From positions 763,001 to 827,000 of the forward strand of contig CM064697.1 in assembly GCA_032717465.1 (NCBI GenBank): a DNA stretch of 64,000 nucleotides. The letters run 5' to 3'. The position numbers were made by a program, and so were the translations under genes. Source of the stretch: Coenobita brevimanus. Its lineage: Eukaryota > Arthropoda > Malacostraca > Decapoda > Coenobitidae. Shown in pieces: positions 53,740-64,000 of this stretch; positions within the stretch are counted from its first letter, which is position 1, and every line of letters starts with the position of its first letter. A model generated the notes under the pieces. It was not told the DNA's origin. It made no database searches and was given only the letters and a program-made list of their open reading frames with translations.

Positions 53740-54175
53740 CACCACCACACCACATTCCCACCACAACCGCCATTCAACCCCACTACCACATTCCCACCAC
53801 AACCTCCACTCGACCCCACCACCACCACTACCACATTCCCACCACAGCCTCCAGGTCGACCCAACCACCACACCACTACCACATTCCCACCACAGCCTCC
53901 AGGTCGACCCAACCACCACACCACTACCACATTCCCACCACAGCCTCCAGGTCGACCCCACCACCACACCACTACCACATTCCCACCACAGCCTCCAGGT
54001 CGACCCCACCACCACACCACTACCACATTCCCACCACAACCTCCATTCGATCCCACCACCACCATTACCACATTCCCACCACAACCTCCACTCGACCCCA
54101 CCACCACCACTACCACACTCCCACCACAACCTCCATTAGATCCCACCACCACCACTACCACATTCCCAGCACGTC
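53740..54175. repeat. 48-bp minisatellite with Pro/Thr-type reading frame
   Basis: ATTCCCACCACA marks each unit at 53754, 53790, 53835, 53883, 53931, 53979, 54027, 54072, 54117 (mutated) and 54162. Unit lengths are 36, 45, 48, 48, 48, 48, 45, 45 and 45 bp, all multiples of three. One plus frame (53482-54255) reads T-T-T-T-F-P-P-Q-P-P-G-R-P-N-H-H per unit and stops 24 codons after the array. Other frames on both strands are also open, so coding is not supported. ACC slippage inside units explains the three-base steps. Confidence 0.93.
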
Positions 54176-54244
54176 GCCCAGTCAACACGTCAACACTGCG
54201 TAACGTGACCGGAGTGTGTTGCCAAAGTGTGGAGACAAGAGCAA

Positions 54245-54960
54245 ATAATAAATGAAGATTATCCAGTACACGAACTTAAAACGACCAACTCACAAAGAAT
54301 TTATAGTACACGAAAACTACAGTAGAATAACAAACTCAGGAAATGCATTATACAGAGCCTAGGAAGAGAATTACCGAGGTGTACAGTACGCGAAACTAGA
54401 TTGATCAGGGGAATTAAGAATGAATAATAAACGAAGAATGGGCAATAAACTGTATAATGAAGGACGAGGAATTCTCGGCGAACAATGGTAAGAACGGAGA
54501 ATGCACAGTAAGCAGCATCTATGAACAAAATAACTTAATATGAAGGAAAACTTTAAACAAAAATATAAAAAAATGCATATAAGGATGATCACATAGATAT
54601 GATACAAGCATGAACCCCAAAACAACCACAACCACTGGAACAATATCGAATAGCGACTTAGAAGTATAAATAAAACAAACACATTCCGAATAAAAATGAC
54701 GAAGTGACATAGAGCAATAAGTGAGACAAATAGAATCACAACAACAATGATGAATAGTGACATAGAAGTATAAGTAAGACAAATAGAATCACAAATGAAT
54801 AGCGACGGAGCTGTAAATAATAATACATATAAAACCACAGCAGAAATTTCGTATAATGACATATTTCTGTAAACGATAACATAAAAATACAGCAACTACG
54901 AAAGTAACAAATAATGACATAACACTCTAAATAATGCTACCAAAATAACATGAGATCAGC
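54245..54960. repeat. Degenerate A-rich tandem repeat, unit about 50-60 bp
   Basis: From 54640 to 54950 a unit around GAATAGTGACATAGAAGTATAA with ACAAATAGAATCACAA recurs about six times. To the left, CAGTACACGAA-type phrases at 54254, 54306 and 54382 form another decayed series. The hydrophobic 174-codon minus frame (54371-54895) comes from T-rich codons and is rejected. Confidence 0.7.
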
Positions 54961-55370
54961 GGGAAAATTGTCACGTCTTGATACAAACAGGAATATCACC
55001 TGAAACGCGACCGAATATGATTGTAAAAAACTTTGAAAATATGGATTGGGAATAAGCGAACTGAACGAAGTCTGTTAACTTTTACCGTGAATTAAGAACT
55101 GGGTCTCTTAATCAGGCCAATGTCAGATGATTTTATTCCTCTCAAACGAACCTCTGCATTAACTTCAAAAACAGGCTGCCTTAATATTTTCCCCAAGAAT
55201 TAAGAACCTTGTATTTTACTCCACGTACAAACGATTTTTCTTCAGGCAAAGCAAACCTAACTCAGTCCTGTAAAAGCTTTGTAATGAAACGGTGTAGCTT
55301 AGACAATAATACAGTCATGCAGTGGATGAGTGTGGAAGGGGGGTGACTAGACAAAGCTTCGTGGATAACG
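54961..55370. other. Non-coding interval with an M1 fragment
   Basis: GTCAGATGATTTTATTCCTC at 55125-55145 resembles the complement of the M1 core. Otherwise nothing is recognised. Confidence 0.4.
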
Positions 55371-56165
55371 CGTGTGGATGATGTGGATGGCTTATAGATA
55401 TGTGGATGTGGTGTTTGGACGGTGTGGATGGTCTAGAGATATGTGGGTGTGGTGTGTGGAAGGTGTGGATCTTGGTATTGGCGTGAATGTGGATGTGGGT
55501 CGTAATGTCGATATTGATGATGTGGATGTGGGTATGTTATGTGGGTGTAAGTATGGATGTGAGTCTTAGCGCCATATTGATAAATTGATGTGGGTATTGA
55601 TGTGAATGTAGATGTGCGTGTGGATGCTGTGTGGATGTGGATGAAGTGGATATTAAAGGGCTATTATGTGGGTATGGGTAATGTGTATGCGGGTGTTAAT
55701 GTGGGTGTTGATGTTGTACTGATTAAGTTTATGGATACTGATGTGGATGTGGATATTATTCGATGATATGTGAATGCAGATGCGGACATTGATCTGAATG
55801 TAGGTGTCGTGTGGATGGGGTGTTTTTGTGGATGGTATGTGGATAGAGGCATAAATGTGGATGTGGCTATTGACGTGGGTATGGATGGTATGTGGAAATG
55901 AAGGTAACTGTGTAGATCTGCTGTCGATGTGGATGTGGATATTGTGTCAGAGTCGACGTGGATGTGTGGATGGCGTGGGATGTGGATATGGTGTAGGGTA
56001 AATGTAGAAGTGGATGTGAGTGGATGGGGTAGTGCTATAATGTCTGTGTGGATGCGTGAATAGTATGGATATGTATGTGGTTTTGTGGATTCATTGTCTA
56101 TGTGGATGTGGATGCAGTGTTCAGACGGATGTGGATGTGTGAGTGGGGGATGGTGGATGTTTAGC
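55371..56165. repeat. Degenerate TGGATG hexanucleotide repeat region
   Basis: About 800 bp of GTGGATGTGGATGT and GATATGTGGGTGTGG variants. The 206-codon minus frame (55664-56284) is its His/Pro/Ser/Thr/Ile translation. Confidence 0.88.
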
Positions 56166-56198
56166 TGTTCGCTGGATTGATGAGGTATGTGAAAGCCA

Positions 56199-56200
<2 letters not shown>

Positions 56201-56272
<72 letters not shown>

Positions 56273-56459
56273 AATAGTGAACATGTAAATAAGAGCAAAA
56301 AATATACGTACAGTACGAAACTATGTGTACAGTTCGTTGTTTTCATGTGTAGGTGGTGCATGAATGTGTGTACGTGTGAGGGTGCGTGTGCGCACTCGTG
56401 TACGTGTTTATGCTTGACGCGTGTTAGCAGCAAGGCACGTAACACTCCAATATCCCCCT

Positions 56460-56536
<77 letters not shown>
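56201..56536. repeat. Two (GT)n microsatellites
   Basis: (GT)n at 56201-56268 and 56464-56536, separated by about 195 bp of ordinary sequence. Confidence 0.96.
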
Positions 56537-56538
<2 letters not shown>

Positions 56539-56539
56539 T

Positions 56540-58600
<2,061 letters not shown>

Positions 58601-58644
58601 CTTATGCCGGTCAGATAGCCATTAATCTTCCGGCTGCCCTGGCA

Positions 58645-58880
58645 ATGGTGCCAGTGGCCGTGATTGTGGTAGGTGTCTGGATGGTGGTAGTTTCCGGGGT
58701 GGTGGTAGAAATGGTAGTTGATTGTGGTAGGGATGGGAGTGGTAGATGATGGTTGTGGGGAATGTGGTTGATTGTAGAAGGGATGGTAGTGAGAATGGTC
58801 GGTAAAGTTAGTGGGGAATATGGTTGATTAGGGTAGGGATAATGGTTGATGATGATGTAGATAGTTGCTGATGGCAGATG
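58645..58880. repeat. Degenerate G/T-rich minisatellite
   Basis: GTTGATTGTGGTAGGGATGG-type units at roughly 30-45-bp spacing. Confidence 0.75.
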
Positions 58881-59179
58881 GAAAAGCATAGTAGGAAAAT
58901 CGGTAGAATAGTTAAAGTATGTAAAGATAGAGCATAATTAGAGAGTTTAAACTTCTGATCAAAACTCAGAAGGAAAAGTCGATGCTGTCTAATCAATATA
59001 TTACGCATTTTTTTTGAGTGCATGAGGCGTTAGATAGCAATATTGTATACAGCATAATTTAATTCGGCTTTAGGAAACTTCGTGAGAGCTTCACTACAAG
59101 ATGAGAGCGTCATGTACAGGCAGAGATGGTTTAAAATGGACTGGAACCTGATTAAAAGGAAAGGGACAACGAACCGGTG
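58881..59179. other. AT-rich interval, possible M2 half-copy
   Basis: 59045-59092 (GTATACAGCATAATTTAATTC ... AACTTCGTGAGAGCTTC) distantly resembles the M2 right arm. Confidence 0.35.
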
Positions 59180-59330
59180 CAAACAGCACTAAGTCAGACT
59201 GGGAATGAGGAACCACTTGAATATTTTAGGGTTCTGTTCTTGGTCCGTTGCTGTTTATTATATATGAAAACGATCAGAGCATCGGGATCAGTAACAGTAG
59301 AAGCAAATTTTCTTACACACAAAAATAGGA
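59180..59330 (+). pseudogene. Reverse-transcriptase relic of a CR1/Jockey-type LINE
   Basis: The frame 59230-59328 reads GSVLGPLLFIIYENDQ, then SIGISNSRSKFSYTQK and a stop. This matches the conserved (Q)GSVLGPLLF-IYINDL block of non-LTR reverse transcriptases, followed by the KFADDTK block, here decayed to KFSYTQK. The codon before the glycine is TAG, one transition from CAG (Gln), so the block is dead. Upstream, NRCKQH in another frame may be the preceding region. Only about 50 residues remain. It differs in type from the relic at 49.9-50.8 kb. Confidence 0.75.
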
Positions 59331-59350
59331 TGTATCATTAACCTACGTGC

Positions 59351-59399
59351 AGCTGTCGTGGTGTTCAGAGGGACTTTAACCACCACCCTCGCGACAGCT
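59351..59399. other. Inverted repeat (hairpin)
   Basis: AGCTGTCG at 59351-59358 and CGACAGCT at 59392-59399 pair perfectly; TGGTG and CACCA inside extend the stem with a bulge. Confidence 0.7.
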
Positions 59400-60064
59400 A
59401 CCATCATCACCAACGTCAGCCACTATCCTGCCATCCACCTTCCACCAACAGTACCATATACCATAAGAACATACTAGCTGGATCTTGCCATGCTAGTCAC
59501 GAAGATAAAGTCTGATGTACCGTATGATCTTAGGTTACTGAGAGTTTTTCCGTATGTCCTTTCGTTTGTTCTCGCTCTACAGGCTTCAGTTTTGAACCTC
59601 TGCTGATAACTGAGGTGTTAAATGACTCCTCTCTAGCTGACACTGTGCCCTGGTCTTCTTAGTTAACATGCTCAGGTCAACCCCAAGGTCATAGGTCCCA
59701 GAGAAAAGGCCAGTGCCATGCAGCGAACATCTTTATTTACAGAATCATAGCCATATCACTGGTACCATTGGAAAGGGCGTTCAATATAAGGTAATTTATG
59801 CTCTGAGCACAATTTTTATTAAACCTACTGAAAATTGGCAAACTGGAAAAAAAAAAATGAATGCCCATACCTCATTACGTGGTGTGGAAGGGAGACAAGA
59901 AGTGGAAGTTAATGTCTTTTCATGCCAAAGGATTAACTTACACCTCAGTACTTCTCTGCCGCAAAAACCAAAGATCAGCAGATGGCAAAGACTCTGCTGC
60001 ATACGGTACACCAGGCTTCATCTTCGTGACTAGCACTGACAAGAGCAGGCTAGTATGTTCTTGT
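59400..60064. other. Non-repetitive interval, no gene recognised
   Basis: 59713-60033 is open on the plus strand (106 codons) and partly in a second frame (from 59861). No domain or splice-flanked structure could be recognised. A candidate for homology search only. Confidence 0.35.
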
Positions 60065-60400
60065 GAGTTGTGGTGGTGGTGGTGGTGGAAGGTGGATGAC
60101 AGGATAGTGGTTGACGTTGATGATGGTGGTTGTTAATGTAGCGATGGTGGTGGTGATAATGATCGGATGTCTTAATAGTGGTGATGGTGACAGATGTGGT
60201 GATGGTGATGCTTGATGTCACGATGGTAGTGGTAATGGTGGTGGTTGTGGTAATTTTTATAGCGATGGTGGTCCTGGTTGTGGCAATTGTGGTGGTGGTA
60301 GTTGTTGTGGTAATTATGTGCGTCTTGTGAGGTGAAGGAACTCGCAAACAGCAGGAGGGAGGAAGGGAGGTCATGTCATGAGAGAGAGAGAGAGAGAGAG
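60065..60400. repeat. TGG-rich degenerate repeat and (GA)n
   Basis: GGTGGTGGT and GATGGTGGTGAT variants to 60325; (GA)n at 60380-60400. Confidence 0.85.
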
Positions 60401-60419
60401 TTTTGACCTCCCATCTCAC

Positions 60420-61680
60420 ACACACAGGGTCACTCTGTCTTATCGTACACCCATCTCACTAATTATATGCTTAGCTCCATTTACGCCTGTCTACTTATCT
60501 ACTAATCTGCCCTCATACCTCCTGCTTATCTACTTTACTCTGTTTCCTCATGTCTATCTACTCGTCTACCTTCATACCTTTACGTATATACTTATCTACA
60601 TTCATTCTTCTACCTATATACTTATCGACCTTCTTACCTCCACTTACCTACTCTGATGCTTCTGCGTATCTACTTATTCTCCCCCTTGCCTCTACTTAAC
60701 TACTGATTTACCCTCATACCTCGTAGTTATATATTTACGTACTCACATTCCTCCTACTTATCTACTTTCTATCCCTATCCCTCTACTTATCTACTTATTC
60801 AACCCCATGGCCTTTACTTATATGCTTATTTACCTTCATGCTTACATTTATTTAGTTGCCTACCCTCTTGCCTTTTTACTTATGTACCCTCATACCTCTC
60901 TACCTCTGATTTTTCTGCTTGCCTACATCTTCCCAGCCTCCTGCTTACCTTTTGTCTTCCTCCCTATTTACCTTACCACCGACCACACTTTTCATACCTG
61001 CCTACCTTCTTACTGCCTACCTATGTCCCCACCTACCTACTTAAACAACTGCCCTGTATTTCACACCCTACCTATGTACGTACAGTCCTTATTTCCCATA
61101 TAATTTTCAGTGCGTTGCTACCTTCCTTCTTCCTGTCCACCTATATACTTATTCATTGATTCCTTATCTTCGTAAGTATCGTGCTACCTACCTTCCTCTT
61201 CCTGCTTATTTACCTTCTTTACTTTCACCTCCCACTTACCACTCTCTTCCTGCTCACATACCTACTTACCGCAACCCTGCCTCCCCAATACACTTTTTTA
61301 CCTACCTTTCTCTTCCTACCCACCTACCTGGTTATCTACTCGCCTGTCTTATTTCTCACTTCCTACTGTCTTCTTATCGACCTACCTACTTGTTATATAG
61401 TATATACCCACCTATTTGATTGTCATTATACTTACCGTGCTCTTTCTGTCCACCTACTTACATATTCTTCCCTTTTTACCTACTTTTGCCCTACCCACCT
61501 GCCTACTTCCTTATGTGCCCACGTACCTAAATCACTCTCTACTGATCTACCTCTTCCTACCCAAAGAATGTACCTCATTATCTCTCTGGCTGATTCTCTC
61601 AATACCTGCCTTGCTTTCCCTATCCATCTGTCTACTTATTGTCTAATAATCTACATACCTACAATTTATTAGGCTACATT
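60420..61680. repeat. Degenerate CTTAC/CTAC repeat region
   Basis: About 1.26 kb in which CTTATCTAC, CTACCTAC and CTTACC phrases recur every 8-20 bp with unrelated bases between. It looks like an ancient tetra- or octanucleotide array. Plus-strand frames of 76-163 codons are Tyr/Leu/Pro/Thr-rich translations. Confidence 0.8.
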
Positions 61681-61689
61681 TTCAGAGAG

Positions 61690-61800
61690 AATTCACAGCA
61701 CCAGGGATAGATCAGACCAGTTAAATTTACACTCTCTGAAAAGACGTATGTTCGGAAGAGATTTGTTTGGTACGGAGGACATTAGGAAACTTGAAGAATG
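61690..61800 (+). pseudogene. Possible LINE C-terminal fragment (weak)
   Basis: The frame around 61709-61797 reads RDRSDQLNLHSLKRR then MFGRDLFGTEDIRKLEE before a stop. The L-L-SL--RR---DL spacing recalls the C-terminal end of CR1-type LINE polymerases. The match is short and from memory of the family only. Confidence 0.3.
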
Positions 61801-61822
61801 AATGGAAAAAGGATTCCAAGAG

Positions 61823-61854
<32 letters not shown>

Positions 61855-61856
61855 GG
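61823..61856. repeat. (GA)n microsatellite
   Basis: GA run with one GG interruption. Confidence 0.94.
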
Positions 61857-62190
61857 CTGGTTTTGAATTCGGGTAGTTGGGAAGTGTTGCAAGTTACCTG
61901 GCGATGAGTCGGTGCGAGTTCGATAGAGTTCCAGGAATAGACTCAACAGGCAATATGACTGAGAGGGCGGTAAAAACAGTACAAAAAATATCCCTGTCGA
62001 TAAAACACGCAGAATAAAAGTTGTGCCATTATATATTTATTTATTTATTGAGCAAAAATTTTCCCATCGTCGTTTCCTATAAGATTTACATTCTTCCTAC
62101 GCCGTATGACACCACTTGCGTTATGGCAGTGGTTTGCTTATTTTTCTTCTTGTTTTTCTTGTTCTTCTTGTTCTCGGAGATTACTTTGCC
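61857..62190. other. Short non-coding interval
   Basis: (TTTA)n at 62033-62049. No gene recognised. Confidence 0.4.
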
Positions 62191-62296
62191 TTAACCCCTT
62201 CACTACAAGAGATCTGCCTTAAGCGAAATAGTATCATTTGGTGGTTGCAACAACAAAAATTAATACTGCGTCTAAGTAGTGGAGTGAAGGGGTTAA
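62191..62296 (+). mobile_element. M1-family element, best-preserved copy
   Basis: 106 bp flanked and bounded by TTAA. The left terminus TTAACCCCTTCACT is the exact inverse of the right terminus AGTGAAGGGGTTAA (14 bp). The interior has CAAGAGATCTGCCTTAAGCG and GGTTGCAACAACAAAAATTA. TTAA target duplication and a terminal CCC are the hallmarks of piggyBac-type transposons. With no coding room this would be a non-autonomous (MITE) form. Confidence 0.85.
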
Positions 62297-62335
62297 ACTT
62301 CCCGCCGCCATTAGACTACCACGAAGCTCTCAGTA

Positions 62336-62338
<3 letters not shown>

Positions 62339-62404
<66 letters not shown>
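62339..62404. repeat. (CT)n microsatellite
   Basis: 66 bp of CT. Confidence 0.97.
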
Positions 62405-62407
<3 letters not shown>

Positions 62408-62928
62408 ATTCTTAAAGATGGTAGAACAGATAAAGACAAAACTATTATAATTACACACCACAGATTAAAGGGAGGAGGAAGATAAATTGAAAAACTTAAG
62501 TAGAGAATAAGGAAAAAAGCGATTACAAAAAGGAAAAGGAATGAACAGTAATTAAAGAGAAGTATGCAGTAACATAGATAGAAATGTAGAGAAGAAATCA
62601 AGTAAAGTGAATATAAGAGAAGATGGTGACCAATAAAGAGAGGAAAGGTGAGAAATGAGTAAAGATGACAATAAGGACAAGAAATTACGAATGAGAAGAG
62701 TTGAAGAAATGTACAAATAAGGAAGACTAAAGACAGATGAAAATACTAGACAGGAAAGAATAAAGACAAGCAAAACAACCCTGGAATAATAAAAAGTGAG
62801 GTACAAGGAAAAGTAAAGAGGACAAGAGAGAAGAGAGTCTTGGAGAGATAAGAGAGGGAATAGGGGTAGCGATGGGGAGAGAGGGGTGTGAGTGGGGAAG
62901 AGAGTGGGGCGACAAAGAAACCTCGTTG

Positions 62929-62964
<36 letters not shown>

Positions 62965-62998
62965 TGCTCGATCACATTCCAATCACAGAGGCGAGCAA
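62405..62998 (-). repeat. A/G-rich tract ending in (GT)n-(GA)n
   Basis: Purine-biased plus strand. (GT)n-(GA)n at 62929-62963. Minus frames of 78-97 codons are low complexity. Confidence 0.7.
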
Positions 62999-63430
62999 GT
63001 GACCAATGAGAGTAGAGCACGTGACGTCACCATTCACGTGCCAGTACACGCTCACGTCATTGCCATTCACGTGTCAGTACCCGATCATGACGTCACCATT
63101 CCCGTGCCAGTACCCGCTCATGACGTCACCATTCACGTGCCAGTACCCGCTCATGACGTCACTATTCACGTGCCAGTACCCGATCATGACGTCACCATTC
63201 ACGTGCCAGTACCCAATCATGACGTCACCATTCACGTGCCAGTACCCGATCATGACGTCACCATTCACGTGCTAGTACCCGCTCATGACGTCACCATTCA
63301 CGTGCCAGTACCCGATCATGACGTCACCATTCACGTGCCAGTAGGCTACCCGCTCGTGACGTCACCGTTCACGTGCCAGAACCCGACCATGACGTCACCA
63401 TTTGTCAGTACCCAACAATGACGTCACAGT
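62999..63430. repeat. 33-bp tandem repeat carrying a CRE palindrome and usually an E-box
   Basis: TGACGTCA occurs at 63022, then 63088, 63121, 63154, 63187, 63220, 63253, 63286 and 63319 (exactly 33 bp apart), then 63357, 63390 and 63419. Between them CACGTG occurs at 63018, 63035, 63068, 63134, 63167, 63200, 63233, 63266, 63299, 63332 and 63370. A five-base insertion explains the 38-bp step at 63319-63357. The unit at about 63055 has lost the CRE start (CACGTCAT) and the one at about 63101 has CCCGTG for CACGTG. The 140-codon frame (VTIHVPVPDHD per unit) follows from 33 being a multiple of three; alternative frames are open too, so it is not taken as coding. Confidence 0.97.
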
Positions 63431-63760
63431 AGCAACTTCCGATGCAAATGTTATATTTTAGCCACAGACATGTGACGTCACGAGATAGTACAGCCAGTGA
63501 GAACCATATGACGTCACAACTCCTCTTAGCCAGTGAGCGGTACTTTTGCGACGTCACAACACTTCCCAGCCAATGAAAAGCGTCCACAATACGTCACAAC
63601 ATTCCCCAGCCAATGAGAAGTACCCTTTTAATGTCCCAACAGTCAGCAGTCCATGAAACACCCTTATAACGTCATTCCATCTCCCAGCCAATGAGAAAAG
63701 CCCTCGTGACGTCATTCTTTCCCAAACCCGTGAGAAGCTCCCTGATAACGCTATTACACA
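63431..63760. repeat. 40-bp degenerate repeat pairing a CCAAT-type box with a CRE core
   Basis: ACGTCA cores (some mutated) lie at 63475, 63511, 63551, 63591, 63631 (ATGTCC), 63669, 63709 and 63748 (mutated), steps of 36-40 bp. A CCAAT box (or CCAGT/CCCGT variant) precedes each from 63494 on. The distance from the first C of the box to the A of the core is 21 bp in the copies at 63530, 63570, 63610, 63688 and 63727; it is 17 at 63494 and about 19 at 63650. Perfect TGACGTCA is kept at 63473, 63509 and 63707. Flanking text AGCCAATGAGAAG and CAACATTCCC recurs. Confidence 0.9.
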
Positions 63761-64000
63761 TTCCTATAGTCATTTTGTTTTCATCTGACGGAGCTGAGCC
63801 ACTCCCACAATCTGAATGCTAAGTTGTGGTTGCAAAAACTTTGATGGGCGTTAGTCAAGAGGATGGAGGTTTCTTGGTTAAGTTGACTGTCCAATCTGAC
63901 TACACCGGGCCATCAACGGAGCTAAAAGGTGCTAGGGATCTTTGTCATGTTAGAGAAAATGCAGTCTACCAATGAAAAGTGCTTTGTTAACGTCACTACA
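63761..64000. other. Right edge, mostly unique sequence with a last CCAAT-CRE unit
   Basis: 63780-63960 has no recognised gene. The final unit CCAATGAAAAG ... TTAACGTCAC lies at 63969-63995, so the repeat probably continues past the window. Confidence 0.5.

Larger units (their letters stand above)
62999..63997. promoter_or_regulatory. Candidate CRE / E-box / CCAAT regulatory cluster
   Basis: Fifteen perfect TGACGTCA sites, eleven CACGTG sites and five CCAAT boxes lie within 1 kb. The CCAAT-to-core distance of 21 bp is also found at the outermost units, 63003 to 63024 and 63969 to 63990, which tie both repeats to one ancestor. TGACGTCA binds CREB/ATF bZIP factors, CACGTG binds bHLH factors of the USF/Myc type and CCAAT binds NF-Y. 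NF-Y and CREB sites at a fixed two-turn distance cooperate in known promoters, such as the vertebrate X2-Y module. Any target gene would lie beyond the right edge. It may equally be a satellite that contains these words by chance. Confidence 0.4.

Noticed and set aside
52874..54139. 421-codon plus-strand open frame
   Set aside because: It reads a GT microsatellite (Cys-Val), CATC/CTGC repeats and the 48-bp minisatellite in one run. There is no domain or plausible start, and the other frames are equally open.
62999..63421. 140-codon protein of V-T-I-H-V-P-V-P-D-H-D repeats
   Set aside because: The 33-bp unit is open in more than one plus frame and on the minus strand; the frame follows from the unit length being divisible by three.

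Overview
The window reads as repeat-dominated eukaryotic intergenic (or deep intronic) DNA. I can support no intact protein-coding gene, rRNA or functional tRNA gene. Its character fits an arthropod, most likely a decapod crustacean: very dense and very long CA/GT and CT/GA microsatellites (19 CA/GT arrays of about 60 bp or more, up to about 176 bp), tRNA-derived SINEs, short inverted-repeat elements and decayed non-LTR retrotransposons. The taxon is an inference; no gene in the window confirms it. Almost every long open frame is a translated simple repeat (His/Thr, Cys/Val, Arg/Glu, Ser/Leu, Pro/Thr) or lies in a one-sided purine or pyrimidine tract.

Layout. 0-2.8 kb: a 20-bp repeat at the edge, a pyrimidine tract and a G/T-rich minisatellite. 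4.8-5.5 kb: a 22-bp satellite of 19 copies in exact register with a 132-bp higher-order duplication, then CA arrays. 6.3-8.4 kb: a purine tract and a microsatellite cluster. 12.2-13.7 kb: a SINE, a long-TIR element and a 176-bp CA array. 15.6-16.6 kb: a decayed satellite of about 120 bp. 20-21.1 kb: a pyrimidine tract. 23.3-24.1 kb: a tandem array whose monomer is a 45-bp unique block plus a CA microsatellite. 26.2-27.9 kb: trinucleotide and 21-bp repeats, then an element with GGATCC hexamers. 28.5-29.7 kb: the longest relatively unique stretch. 30-32.4 and 34.5-36.8 kb: purine tracts, separated by a second SINE family and a cluster of TTAA-flanked elements. 37-43.7 kb: CACCA-, TGG- and GGTATT-type degenerate repeats. 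46.3-47.8 kb: ACC/ATC repeats. 48.6-52 kb: inverted-repeat elements, two SINEs and a decayed LINE reverse transcriptase on the minus strand. 53.2-56.2 kb: CATC repeats, a 48-bp Pro/Thr-type minisatellite, a 55-bp degenerate repeat and GGATGT repeats. 56.5-58.6 kb: a pyrimidine tract. 59.2 kb: a small reverse-transcriptase relic. 60.4-61.7 kb: CTTAC-type repeats. 63.0-64.0 kb: a regulatory-looking tandem array.

The most notable object is at 62,999-63,997. A 33-bp repeat carries a CRE palindrome (TGACGTCA) and usually an E-box (CACGTG) in each copy. It is followed by a repeat of about 40 bp in which a CCAAT-type box sits exactly 21 bp, two helical turns, from an ACGTCA core in most copies. The second notable object is a dispersed element of about 100 bp with TTAA ends and termini CCCCTTCA...TGAAGGGG. 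It recurs about twenty times and looks like a non-autonomous piggyBac-type element. No gene network can be inferred; what interacts here is the mobile elements and the simple repeats that appear to grow from their ends.
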